A DNA stretch of 64,000 nt from contig CAWKMC010000003.1 in NCBI GenBank assembly GCA_963850535.1, forward strand, positions 62,001-126,000, read 5' to 3'. A program made the translations under genes and the position numbers. The notes beneath the pieces were generated by a model. That model was given only the letters and a program-made list of their open reading frames with translations. It searched no databases and had not been told where the DNA came from. The stretch is from JAMXLO01 sp963850535 (GTDB lineage: Bacteria > Pseudomonadota > Alphaproteobacteria > Acetobacterales > Acetobacteraceae). Position 1 is the first letter of the stretch. Each line of letters opens with the position of its first letter. Below are positions 1-8,767 of this stretch, one piece after another.

Positions 1-1519
1 GGCCGCCTTCGAAGGTCAATGTGCGGTCACCCTCTTTGGGGATTTCCACCAATACAGTGCGTGGCTCGTTCGCCGGCGCGCTTATGGTCAGGCGCAGCAC
101 TTCCCTTTGGCGCGTGGTGATGCTCAGCACGCCTTGCGCGGCAGTCAGAGAGGCGAGCGTTGTTTCACCCGAACTGGTGCGCTCGACCGTCGTGCGCAGG
201 TCCTGCGCGAAGGACAGCAGGCGGCGCTCACCAACCGGCAGCCCGCCCAACCTTGCGTCGCCAGCAAATGTCGCGGTCCCGGAAGCGTCGTACAGCGCCA
301 GGATGCCGGCCGGGAGCGACGTTCCGGTGTCGTTGGTGATGCGGACGGCAGACAGCGGATGGACGTCGTTGCCAGTTGCAAGGTCCACCCTCTCAGCGGG
401 CAGGCTGCGATCGATGATCGGCACGCTGGCGCTATACCCGGCCGCCAGGGTGACCGGAGAAGGAAGCTTAAAGATCGTCTCTTCGGCGGTTTCCGCGGCC
501 TGCGCCTGATCTGCCGCCTGCGCCATCTCGGCTGGCGCGGGTGCAGGGGGCGGTGCAGCCATCGCCCGAGCGGGGACGGGGGCGCCGGCGGCCTTCTGTG
601 TCGCGAACTCCGTCGGCCGCGCGCGCGTGTCCGCGGCGGGAAGAATGCGACCCAGTATTTCCACCGGCACCTCGGGGCGCTGGACGAAGTAGCTTTGGTA
701 GATCGCCTGTCGGAAGGTGACCGGGTTGCCGTATTGCAGGGTCAGAGCGATATCTTTCCAGTCGGCGCCGGACTGGTTCTCCAGTACCGCCCAGCCTTGC
801 AGCCGCGCCGGATCGCCATCCTTCGCCGGCAACACCAGGCGATACGAGGCCTTCCATAGCGGCGCTGCGACGACGTATCCCACACGCACCGTGCGTTGGC
901 CGTTGCCAGGGCTGTGCAGTGTCAGATGCCGGACGCTCTGATTGGCTTCCCGCCGCAGCAACTCAAGCGCAGTCCCGATGCGCCCGCGCAGATCAGGGTC
1001 GGCCACCTGGATGCTGTCAGCCTCCTCCAGCACGAACTGACGCAGTCCTTCGGGGCCGAGAATGGTGACGCGCGTACGCTGCACAGCGGGTTGCGGTGGC
1101 CCAGGCGGAGCTGCCAGTGGTTCTGTCACTCGGTCGGCATGCACGATGCGGCCTTCCATTGGGCGCGGGCCCTGCACCTCGATCTCCACACCTTGCAGAC
1201 TGTTCAGGTAATCCACCGGCGATCGCAGCGCCTCAGGTCCGAACGGAACATTGCCGAAGCTGGCGCGCGTGGAGTCGCGGCCAGGCAGCTCCACGGCGCC
1301 AACTGCTCCCTGATTGTCGAACACCACGAGGGACGTCAGCACGTCGTCAACCTGATCGAGCGGCACGTCGAGGCTGAGAGTGGCATCGCCATCCACTTCG
1401 GCTTCATACTCGAAGTAGCCGACGCCAGCGGAGGACAGCATCACGCGCTTGAGTGTCAGATCAGCGGCAACGGCCGGCGTCACGCCGAGTAGCAGGAATG
1501 CCAGGATCAGGCGGCGCAT
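1..1519 (-). CDS. DUF4139 domain-containing secreted protein (3' end beyond window)
   Basis: The minus-strand frame from ATG 1519 stays open to the window edge, giving 506 visible residues and no stop, so the gene is truncated by the window. It begins with a signal peptide (MRRLILAFLLLGVTPAVAA, then DLTLKR). An N-terminal beta-rich region contains SSAGVGYFEYEAEV, and a later part reads VRVGYVVAAPLWKASYRL and ENQSGADWKDIALTLQYG. That combination is typical of DUF4139/MuiA-like proteins. A low-complexity Ala/Pro linker lies near residues 300-340, followed by another beta-rich domain. An exported or periplasmic location is inferred from the signal peptide; molecular function is unknown. The only other open frames here are antisense and lack protein-like composition. 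Confidence 0.75.
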   Translation of the reverse strand, partial: MRRLILAFLLLGVTPAVAADLTLKRVMLSSAGVGYFEYEAEVDGDATLSLDVPLDQVDDVLTSLVVFDNQGAVGAVELPGRDSTRASFGNVPFGPEALRSPVDYLNSLQGVEIEVQGPRPMEGRIVHADRVTEPLAAPPGPPQPAVQRTRVTILGPEGLRQFVLEEADSIQVADPDLRGRIGTALELLRREANQSVRHLTLHSPGNGQRTVRVGYVVAAPLWKASYRLVLPAKDGDPARLQGWAVLENQSGADWKDIALTLQYGNPVTFRQAIYQSYFVQRPEVPVEILGRILPAADTRARPTEFATQKAAGAPVPARAMAAPPPAPAPAEMAQAADQAQAAETAEETIFKLPSPVTLAAGYSASVPIIDRSLPAERVDLATGNDVHPLSAVRITNDTGTSLPAGILALYDASGTATFAGDARLGGLPVGERRLLSFAQDLRTTVERTSSGETTLASLTAAQGVLSITTRQREVLRLTISAPANEPRTVLVEIPKEGDRTLTFEGG

Positions 1520-1554
1520 CGCGGTTCTCCGTTGCTGCGCCGGAGCATAGCGAC

Positions 1555-1746
1555 GTGGACCTGCTCAGTGCAGTGTCTAGTGAAGAGATACGCGCGGCGC
1601 AGATCGTAACCGGCGTGACAATGGCGGCCTTCATCGCGGCTGGCGTGGTACCTGGAGCTCGGAGATACGCCGCGAGAATCAGGGGCGCGCTGTTGGTCCT
1701 GTATCTCGTCGTCTGCGGCGCAATCCTGACCCACGCATTGTTATGA
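1555..1746 (+). CDS. Small two-helix membrane protein
   Basis: A 63-residue reading from GTG 1555 has GGAG nine bases upstream; GTG 1573 is an alternative. Residues after SSEEIRAAQIVTG form one hydrophobic helix, then a short basic turn (RRYAARIRG), then a second helix ending THALL. This helix-basic loop-helix arrangement is what a genuine small inner-membrane protein looks like. The open frame extends upstream to 1453, but that part overlaps the opposite gene and is not protein-like. It lies between two minus-strand genes. No function is recognised. Confidence 0.5.
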   Translation: MDLLSAVSSEEIRAAQIVTGVTMAAFIAAGVVPGARRYAARIRGALLVLYLVVCGAILTHALL

Positions 1747-1755
1747 GATAGCGGA

Positions 1756-2895
1756 TCATCGAAGCGGCAGATTGTGCCCCCCGGTCGCTGCGCGCTGCAG
1801 CGGAACAAACGGGTCAAGATCGATCGGCGGTTCGCGTCCAAGCGCAACCTCTGCCAGCACGCGCCCGGCGAATGGCCCGATCGTCAATCCCGCGGCTCCC
1901 AGCCCATTGCCGACCAGAAGACCGTCGACGCCTGGCATAGCACCGAGCAGAGGCCGGATCCCCTGCCCTACCGGACGAAACCCGACCCGCGTCTCGATGA
2001 TGCTTGCCGATGCAAGACCCGGCGCCACGTGTAGCGCTTCAGCAAGCACTTCCGCCTGTCCGGCCGCGGTGGTGCGATAGTCGAAGCCGACACCAAACTC
2101 GCGCGTTGCGCCGGCGACCACACGCGAATCATCGAACGCGAGAAGATAATGGCTGCCCGGTGGGAGTACCACCGGCCAGTCCTGTGTGTTCTCTCCCGGC
2201 AGGCGCAGATGCACGATCTGGCCACGCTGCGGTTCGATCGCCAACGCGATGCCCAGAGGCTGCAGCAGTGCCGCCGCCCAGGCCCCGGCAGTCACGACGA
2301 TGCCGTCACCTTCGATCGTCCCACCGCCCATACTGACCGCGCGCACCCGATTGCCGTCGGCAATCAGCTTCGCCTGCGCCTTGAACAACCGTGCACCAAG
2401 CCGCTGTGCTGCGCGCAGCAATCCTGCCGCCATCAGCCGTCCATCCACGCGGGCACCATTGGCCACATGCAATCCGGCGAGATCCTCGCGCAATGGCGGG
2501 AACAGCATTCTCGCGTCGCGCGCGCTCAGCACGTTGGTTTCGCCCATCTCGGGCGTATCGCTGCGACGCCGTTGCAGCAACCGGTCGAAAGCCCGGAGCT
2601 CATCGGCATCGCTGGACACGATCAGAGCGCCGGCGCGACGGTAGCCGAGTTCGGTTTCGCCCTGCTCCGCCAGCTCCGGCACCAACTCGGTGTAGTAACG
2701 CGCGCCTTCGACATACAGGCGATAGAAGGCTGGATCATCGGCGCCTGACACCCACGGACAGATGATGCCGGCACCCGCTGCCGTGGCGCGGCCATCATGC
2801 GAGGCGTCGACGATGGTGATCTGCGCGCCGGCACGCGCCAGATGGAAGGCTGTGCTCGCGCCCAGAATGCCCGCGCCGACAACGATGATATGCAT
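1756..2895 (-). CDS. FAD-dependent oxidoreductase, DadA/glycine oxidase-like
   Basis: This 379-residue protein starts with a Rossmann FAD motif (MHIIVVGAGILGASTAFHL) and ends with the FAD-contacting region GLLVGNGLGAAGLTIGPFAG. That is the two-part layout of the D-amino-acid dehydrogenase/glycine oxidase (DAO) family. Such enzymes oxidise the alpha carbon of amino acids or sarcosine-like amines; the substrate here cannot be read from sequence. ATG 2895 is chosen because GGGAG lies just upstream and the dinucleotide fold starts immediately; an ATG seven codons earlier lacks this. It is divergent from tcuA with about 125 bp between starts. Confidence 0.85.
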   Translation of the reverse strand: MHIIVVGAGILGASTAFHLARAGAQITIVDASHDGRATAAGAGIICPWVSGADDPAFYRLYVEGARYYTELVPELAEQGETELGYRRAGALIVSSDADELRAFDRLLQRRRSDTPEMGETNVLSARDARMLFPPLREDLAGLHVANGARVDGRLMAAGLLRAAQRLGARLFKAQAKLIADGNRVRAVSMGGGTIEGDGIVVTAGAWAAALLQPLGIALAIEPQRGQIVHLRLPGENTQDWPVVLPPGSHYLLAFDDSRVVAGATREFGVGFDYRTTAAGQAEVLAEALHVAPGLASASIIETRVGFRPVGQGIRPLLGAMPGVDGLLVGNGLGAAGLTIGPFAGRVLAEVALGREPPIDLDPFVPLQRAATGGHNLPLR

Positions 2896-3019
2896 TGCAT
2901 CTCCCTTCGCTGGCATGATCCAGAGCAGGTTCTCGGGTATGATCTCAGCCCTCGCTTGAGGACACCCCGGTGTTGCGCCAGCATTCCACGCTCTGCTTCG
3001 ATGTCAAGGGAGACAACGC

Positions 3020-4513
3020 ATGACGCCGGCTGAACTCGACAAGGTTGACGTGCTGGTGATCGGCGCCGGCAACGCGGCCTGCAACGCTGCGCTGTCGGCG
3101 CACGAGGCCGGCGCCACGGTCGCCATGATCGAGACTGCGCCGAAAGACGCGCGTGGCGGGAATTCGGCGTTCACAGGCGGCGCGTTCCGCTTCACCTATT
3201 CCAAGGTCGATGACCTGCTGCGGCTGGCGCCTGACATCGCCGACCTCGACCTAGCCAGCATCGATTTCGGCACCTACACCGATGGCCAATACTTCGACGA
3301 TATGGGGCGGCTGACCGAGTATCGCTGCGACCCGGAGCTGACCGAGGTGCTGATCGGCAACAGCTTCGAGGCCGGCCTATGGCTGCGCAAACAAGGCGTG
3401 CGGTTTCAGCCGGCGCTTGGACGGCAGGCGTTCAAGGTCGGGGGAAAATTCAAGTTCTGGGGTGGGCTCGCGTGCCACATTTTGGGCGGCGGCCAGCATT
3501 TGGTTGCGGCACTGCACGACCGACTGGAGCGCCTTGGCATTCCCGTGCTGTACGACACCACAGCGACAGCACTGCTGCGGGGCGATACGCGCATCGAGGG
3601 CGTACGGGTGCGACATGGCTTTCGCCAATACGACCTGCGGGCCGGTGCGGTGGTGATGGCGTGCGGCGGGTTCGAGTCAAATGCCGAGATGCGCGCCCGC
3701 TATCTCGGGCCGAACTGGGACCTCGCGAAGGTGCGCGGTACCAGGTACAATACCGGCATCGGCCATCGCATGGCGATCGACATCGGCGCCGCTGTCGCCG
3801 GGCATTGGTCCGGTGCACATGCCGTGCAGTGGGATATGAATGCGCCGCCTTATGGCGACCTGACGGTGGGCGACCGCTTCCAGAAGCACAACTATCCGTT
3901 CGGCGTGCTGGTGAATGCGCGCGGCCAACGCTTCCTGGACGAAGGACTCGATTTCCACAGCTACACCTATGCGAAATACGGGCACGAGGTGATGCAGCAG
4001 CCTGGCCTGTTCGCCTGGCAGATCTTCGATGCAAAGATCGTGCACCTGCTGCGTGAGGAATACCGCATCGCGCGCATCACCAAGGAACAGGCGGACACGC
4101 TCGAGGAACTCGCGCCGAAGCTGACCGGCGTCGATACTGCGGCCGTGCTGGAGACACTGCGCCAATACAACGCGGCGGCACGGCCTGACGTGCCGTTCAA
4201 TCCCAACGTGCACGATGGGCTGCGCACGCTTGGGCTGCCGATTGACAAGACGAACTGGGCGCAGAAGCTGGACACGCCGCCCTATCATGCATACGGCGTG
4301 ACGGCCGGCGTCACCTTCACCTTCGGCGGCCTGAAGACCACGACGTCAGCCGAGGTCGTGGACACATCGGGGGTGCCGGTTCCGGGCCTGTACGCGGCGG
4401 GTGAAATCCTCGGCGGTCTATACTTCCATAACTACGGCAGCGGTACCGGTCTGGTGGCCGGCGTGGTGTTTGGCCGCATTGCGGGACAGCAAGCGGCACT
4501 CACCCGACAGTGA
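3020..4513 (+). CDS. tcuA: FAD-dependent tricarballylate dehydrogenase-like (TcuA)
   Basis: The 497-residue flavoprotein belongs to the succinate dehydrogenase/fumarate reductase flavoprotein superfamily. The FAD fold is VDVLVIGAGNAACNAALSA. The segment RGGNSAFTGGAFRFTY is characteristic of TcuA, which oxidises tricarballylate to cis-aconitate. The C-terminus has the usual flavin segment GLYAAGEILGGLYFHNYGSG. A GGGAG ribosome site precedes the ATG. No tcuB electron-transfer partner or tcuC transporter is adjacent, so the physiological substrate may differ; another 3-ketosteroid or fumarate-type dehydrogenase is the alternative. Its last 14 bases overlap the convergent osmC-like gene. Confidence 0.75.
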   Translation: MTPAELDKVDVLVIGAGNAACNAALSAHEAGATVAMIETAPKDARGGNSAFTGGAFRFTYSKVDDLLRLAPDIADLDLASIDFGTYTDGQYFDDMGRLTEYRCDPELTEVLIGNSFEAGLWLRKQGVRFQPALGRQAFKVGGKFKFWGGLACHILGGGQHLVAALHDRLERLGIPVLYDTTATALLRGDTRIEGVRVRHGFRQYDLRAGAVVMACGGFESNAEMRARYLGPNWDLAKVRGTRYNTGIGHRMAIDIGAAVAGHWSGAHAVQWDMNAPPYGDLTVGDRFQKHNYPFGVLVNARGQRFLDEGLDFHSYTYAKYGHEVMQQPGLFAWQIFDAKIVHLLREEYRIARITKEQADTLEELAPKLTGVDTAAVLETLRQYNAAARPDVPFNPNVHDGLRTLGLPIDKTNWAQKLDTPPYHAYGVTAGVTFTFGGLKTTTSAEVVDTSGVPVPGLYAAGEILGGLYFHNYGSGTGLVAGVVFGRIAGQQAALTRQ

Positions 4514-4997
4514 TGCGCGGCGGGTTGCGCAGCGTCTGCAGGATAACGCAGTAGCGCTCGGTGGTCTGGATCATACGCTCCAGTTTCGCGGGATCGGCAT
4601 CGCTGTCGATCTCGAACCGCAGCGCGATATCGCTCAGACCAACCGGAACGTTGCGATCGATGCCAAGTGTGCCGCGCGCGTCCCACGTGCCTTCGGCAAT
4701 GACCCGACCGCTGCGAATGATTACGCCGGACGCGGTGGCAACTGCGCGCAGCGTGACGCCGGCACAGGCGACCAGCGCCTCCAGCAACATGTCAGCCGAG
4801 CAGGCGTGTTCACCGGAACCGCCGGTCGCCGCGTGCAGGCCTGCCGTTACCTCGCCGTGCCACGATGGCACGGTGCAGGCAACATCGTCGCGATCGAGCC
4901 GCGCCTCGGCGCGAGACAGAACGCGCGCGGCGTCTGGCGTATCGCGGTAGCGTTGCTTGACGGGCGCCTGCATGGCGCGAAGCTGTTCCGCATTCAT
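4500..4997 (-). CDS. OsmC/Ohr family protein
   Basis: A 165-residue OsmC-fold protein. The two cysteines expected for peroxide reduction are visible, one in LVACAGVTLRA and one in ERYCVILQTL. Family members reduce organic hydroperoxides in the cytoplasm. ATG 4997 is preferred because AAGGAGG lies about ten bases upstream; the frame is open ten codons further. It converges on tcuA with a 14-bp overlap of the two stop regions. Confidence 0.85.
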   Translation of the reverse strand: MNAEQLRAMQAPVKQRYRDTPDAARVLSRAEARLDRDDVACTVPSWHGEVTAGLHAATGGSGEHACSADMLLEALVACAGVTLRAVATASGVIIRSGRVIAEGTWDARGTLGIDRNVPVGLSDIALRFEIDSDADPAKLERMIQTTERYCVILQTLRNPPRITVG

Positions 4998-5051
4998 GAC
5001 CCGGGCGCCTCCTTGTGACACACACATTGCGAGGCCGTGACCATCGCACGA

Positions 5052-5088
5052 TCACGCCACCCACGTCACGCCACCCACGTCACGCCAC
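5052..5088. repeat. 14-bp tandem direct repeat
   Basis: The unit TCACGCCACCCACG occurs twice perfectly from 5052 to 5079, and a third, partial copy follows. The array covers the gap downstream of pqiA and its stop codon (5080-5082). It looks like simple slippage. Confidence 0.6.
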
Positions 5089-6357
5089 GACCGGAGACAG
5101 TTCTTCGCGTCGTGCCGCATCCCACATCAGACGCGGATCGAAGGTCTCAGCTGCAAACATGGTCAGGATCACCACGCCGCAGAATGCCATTGCGCCGACC
5201 CCCGGCTCGATCGTGATCACGGTGCCGAACTTCACCAGTGCGCCCAGCAGGGCCTCCATAAAGATGTCGATCATCGACCATCGCCCGATCCAGCGCACCA
5301 CGTGGTACAGGCGGGTCCGATCGCGCAGCCAGTCCGACCGACCCATCTGCGTGGCCACCAGCATGATGGTAAGGCCCACCAGCTTCAGCATCGGGACAGC
5401 GATGCTGGCGAAGAACACCAGCGCGGCAAGCGGGTACATGCGCGAGGAGATCAGCTCTTCCACGCCGCCGATGATCGTGCTCGGCGCACCGGCACCGAGT
5501 TGCATCACGGTCAGAACGGGATAGTAGTTCGCCGGCACATAGAGCACGGCTGCGGCGATCACCAGCGCCCAGGTGCGTGCCACGCTGTTCGGCTTGCGGA
5601 CATGCAAAGCCGCATCACAACGCGGGCAATGCGCATGCTCTTCGCGCGGCGTGCTGACCAGGCGGCATACCTCGCAGCCGACTGGATCGATTGTGCCACT
5701 GCTGACCGCGGCACCACCGTCCGATCGCAGCCTTCGATCAAGCCGCTGCCAGACAGCCTCGCGATCGAGCGCACTGTCGGCCCAGATGATGACGATGGTC
5801 AGTGCCATCAAAGCGTAGACGCCGGCGTCGAGCGTTATGTGCACAAGGTCGCCAAGTTTCACGTAGGCGACGAACACACCAAATACGAAGACCTCGATCA
5901 TGGACCAGGGACGTAGCCGTTCGGCCAAGGCAAAAATTCGGCGCAAATGATGCGGCGGCGCGGCCTCGCGCAGACGGAGCAGGACGTAAAGCGTGCCGAT
6001 GAGCTTCCCAGCCGGGGCGAGCACAGTGACGAACACCACCACGGCGGCAAGCGGCGCCATGCCTCGCTGCACCAATTCAGCAGGTCCCGACAAAAGATAC
6101 GCGCTGTGCCCAATTCCTGCCGTCTGCACGCTCATCAGTGTCGTGGTGCACATCACCAGCAGCAGCACCAAGGCAGCAATGGTCAGCGCAATACTATGGC
6201 CCAGGGGATGCGTTTTGGTCCGATGCAGGACGGTGGAACACTGCTCGCAATAGGCAGTCATTCCCTTGGCAAGAGATGGGACGTCCTGCAAAAGACCACA
6301 CCCGAGGCATTCGCACAGCTGCCACGGTGTGACAATGTCATCCGGACGCCGTTGCAT
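5080..6357 (-). CDS. pqiA: Paraquat-inducible protein A (PqiA)
   Basis: A 425-residue integral membrane protein with the duplicated PqiA architecture. Each half begins with a Cys-rich zinc-ribbon-like segment (CECLGCGLL...CEQC and CEVCRLV...CPRC), then a bundle of about four membrane helices. The repeats PLAAVVVFVTVLAPAGKL and PLAALVFFASIAVPMLKL, and RPWSMIEVFVFG and GRWSMIDIFMEA, show the duplication. PqiA works with the MCE protein PqiB in envelope lipid transport. Its ATG shares bases with the stop of the lipoprotein gene (TGATG), so translation is probably coupled. Confidence 0.92.
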   Translation of the reverse strand: MQRRPDDIVTPWQLCECLGCGLLQDVPSLAKGMTAYCEQCSTVLHRTKTHPLGHSIALTIAALVLLLVMCTTTLMSVQTAGIGHSAYLLSGPAELVQRGMAPLAAVVVFVTVLAPAGKLIGTLYVLLRLREAAPPHHLRRIFALAERLRPWSMIEVFVFGVFVAYVKLGDLVHITLDAGVYALMALTIVIIWADSALDREAVWQRLDRRLRSDGGAAVSSGTIDPVGCEVCRLVSTPREEHAHCPRCDAALHVRKPNSVARTWALVIAAAVLYVPANYYPVLTVMQLGAGAPSTIIGGVEELISSRMYPLAALVFFASIAVPMLKLVGLTIMLVATQMGRSDWLRDRTRLYHVVRWIGRWSMIDIFMEALLGALVKFGTVITIEPGVGAMAFCGVVILTMFAAETFDPRLMWDAARREELSPVVA

Positions 6358-6944
6358 CAGCGGCCAGGCCGAGCCACCAGCATTGCCGCCAGCCCGTCCG
6401 CAAGTTGACCCACCGCGGTGCTGATTGCCGCCACTTCGCCGGGTATGCGCGATGAGCCCGGGGTGACGCTGAAGCGGAAATTACGGAGCGCCGGCGTGGC
6501 CGCCCTGCCCTTGAAAATGATCCCGGCCTGCGCCGACAGGATCAGGTTGCCGCCCGCATCCTTGTCCATTCTCTGGATATTCAAGGTCACCGTTGCGTCG
6601 GCCGGCGCGGAGACTGCACCGACCTCGCTGATCACTACGCTGTGCGGCAATCTTTGCTGCAATTCGTCGACCAGGACGCGGCTGAGCATCGCTCCGAGCG
6701 GTTCGCCCCACCAATCGTTCGACATGACGTCGAGTTTGTAGTCCTCGGACGATCGCACGATCTGCAAGCGTTCCAGGTAGCGTTCGAGACCGATCTGCTG
6801 CAGGACGATCACCTTGGGCGACGCCCCCTGCTGGACACCGGGCACCGGTGCGATCGTATAGAGTTCCGGGCTCGGCGAGGAACATGCGGCGAGTGCGGCG
6901 AGCAGACCGAGCACGGATGCGGCGCGAAGGCGATGTAGGACCAC
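6357..6944 (-). CDS. pqiC: PqiC-type membrane integrity lipoprotein (ABC auxiliary domain)
   Basis: A 195-residue lipoprotein with a lipobox in LGLLAALAACSS, then the auxiliary lipoprotein domain: YTIAP near the N-terminus, VIVLQQIGLERYLERLQIV, and WWGEPLGAMLSRVLVDEL. The start is a GTG that overlaps the pqiB stop as TAGTG, with GGAG upstream. It is expected to sit in the outer membrane and contact the PqiB tunnel. Its middle position between pqiB and pqiA differs from the A-B-C order of Escherichia coli. Confidence 0.88.
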   Translation of the reverse strand: MVLHRLRAASVLGLLAALAACSSPSPELYTIAPVPGVQQGASPKVIVLQQIGLERYLERLQIVRSSEDYKLDVMSNDWWGEPLGAMLSRVLVDELQQRLPHSVVISEVGAVSAPADATVTLNIQRMDKDAGGNLILSAQAGIIFKGRAATPALRNFRFSVTPGSSRIPGEVAAISTAVGQLADGLAAMLVARPGR

Positions 6945-8629
6945 TACTCCACGCCTCCGGCCGCGCGTCCTTTGATGAGCGCTTCGGGATGGCGCGCCAG
7001 CAGATCGGCAAATGCACGGATGGAGCGCACGGCGTCGTTCAGCTGGATCAGCAGCCGCCCGAGATCCCGGTTGAATTGCGTGTTGTCGCCATAGCCGGTG
7101 TTCAAGGAGAGCATCAGCTTGTTGGCGTTGCTCAGCGTCTTTTCCAATCCGGCGGTGATCTCTGGCAGCGCCTTGCTTGTGGAGGCATCGAAGTGCTGCA
7201 GCACTTGCTTGGCGCTGGCCAGGGTCGCTGAAAGGTCCTCCAGCGACTTCTGCACCTGCGGGCCATTCGTCAGATTGTTGGTGCTCTGCAGGATACCGGC
7301 GAGATTGTCGCCGATCTGCTTGAACGGTATGGCGCTGACCTGTTCCAGCAGTGCGGTGGCCGAGGCCTGAAGGCCGGCGAGGCCGGTGCCTCCGGTGGTC
7401 GGCAGCACGAAGTCTTCGCCGTCCATCGTCACCGATGCGGGTGGTGCGTCACGCACGAAATCCAGCGTCACCATCTGCTGGCCCGTGATCAGGCTGGCAC
7501 TCTCCAGGCTCGCCCGCAGACCACGCTGCAGGACGTTCTGAACCGCCTCGTTGGTCGAGGCGAATACGTGGTTGCCGATGCCGACGATCCGTTCAGGCTC
7601 GACCTCGTAGCGGACCGGCGCGACAATCGTATCCTTGACGGGGTCGTAGCTGAGCGCCACGCTCGTTACGTGCCCGATAGCCAGGCCGTGCATGGTGACC
7701 TCGGAACCCGGTCCAAGACCGCGCACCGAACCGGGGAAGAAGGATATCACCGAAATCTTGCGGCTATAGGATGCTGCATCGGCGGCTTCCTTGCTCGCAA
7801 ACAGCGGGAACACGTGATTGTCGGCGCTCATTGTGCCGACTGACTTTTCGTCCGGTGTGGTGAACGCGATTCCGCCGAGCAACAGCGCCCGCAATGACTC
7901 GAGCTGCAACTCGACCCCGGTCCCGCCGATTTTCAGTGAGACCCCGGATGCGTTCCAGAACCGGGTATCGTCGGTGACGTAGCGGTCGTATGGCGCACGA
8001 ACGAAGGTGTGGATGGTGACGCTTTGTGCCATGTCGGCGATGTCCCAGCCAAGCACCTCCCCCACATTGAGATCGCGGAAGTACACCGGGGAGCCGACGG
8101 AAATCGAACCGAGCCGGTTCGCCTTCAAGGAGAAGGTGTGCCCTGGGATATTGGCCTGCAGGACCGGCGGTTCCTCCCGGCCGGTGAAGGCCCGCTGCGG
8201 CTTGCCCTCGGTCGCGCCGGGCATCATGCCGATATAGGAGCCGGACAGCAGCGTATCGAGGCCGGATATGTTGCCTGCGAACAGGCGCGGTTTGACGACC
8301 CAGAAGACTGTCTGATCAGTCAGCAGTGGATCGGCTTGTCGGGTCGTGGCAACCGTCACCACCACATGCGAATGGTCCTTGGTCAGATCCAGACGCTTCA
8401 CCGTGCCCAGCGTTATGTCTCTGAACTTGAGCTGCGACTGGCCGGCCTGCAGACCCTCCGCGGTCTCGAAGGTGATGGTGATGGTGGGGCCCTCTTTCGA
8501 GAGTGTATCCCAGGCCAACCACACGCCGATCGCGATGGCGATGATCGGAATGATCCAGATCACCGGAATACGTCGCGAGTGCCGGATCCCGGCGCGGGCG
8601 AGCACGGACGTGCTGTTGGTATTACTCAT
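6944..8629 (-). CDS. pqiB: PqiB family MCE protein (intermembrane transport)
   Basis: A 561-residue protein with one N-terminal membrane anchor (IPVIWIIPIIAIAIGVWLAW) and three MCE repeats. These begin at ITITFETAEGLQAGQSQLKF, FSLKANRLGSISVGSPVYF and ISVISFFPGSVRGLGPGSEV. The C-terminal third is helical, consistent with the needle that spans the periplasm in PqiB. Start 8629 (MSNTNST) lies close behind an AAGG element; the frame is open sixteen codons earlier. It is first in an overlapping pqiB-pqiC-pqiA operon, likely an envelope-maintenance lipid transporter. Confidence 0.93.
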   Translation of the reverse strand: MSNTNSTSVLARAGIRHSRRIPVIWIIPIIAIAIGVWLAWDTLSKEGPTITITFETAEGLQAGQSQLKFRDITLGTVKRLDLTKDHSHVVVTVATTRQADPLLTDQTVFWVVKPRLFAGNISGLDTLLSGSYIGMMPGATEGKPQRAFTGREEPPVLQANIPGHTFSLKANRLGSISVGSPVYFRDLNVGEVLGWDIADMAQSVTIHTFVRAPYDRYVTDDTRFWNASGVSLKIGGTGVELQLESLRALLLGGIAFTTPDEKSVGTMSADNHVFPLFASKEAADAASYSRKISVISFFPGSVRGLGPGSEVTMHGLAIGHVTSVALSYDPVKDTIVAPVRYEVEPERIVGIGNHVFASTNEAVQNVLQRGLRASLESASLITGQQMVTLDFVRDAPPASVTMDGEDFVLPTTGGTGLAGLQASATALLEQVSAIPFKQIGDNLAGILQSTNNLTNGPQVQKSLEDLSATLASAKQVLQHFDASTSKALPEITAGLEKTLSNANKLMLSLNTGYGDNTQFNRDLGRLLIQLNDAVRSIRAFADLLARHPEALIKGRAAGGVE

Positions 8630-8767
8630 GACACACCTTGGATCACAGACGATCGCTGGTCCATGCGAACCGGCCAACCAGCGACGGGGGATCGCAGTCT
8701 AGCTCACGCGCGCCTTCGGCAACACAGCACAGGCGACCGGGCGTCACCTTCGCCGCGTGGAACGAAG

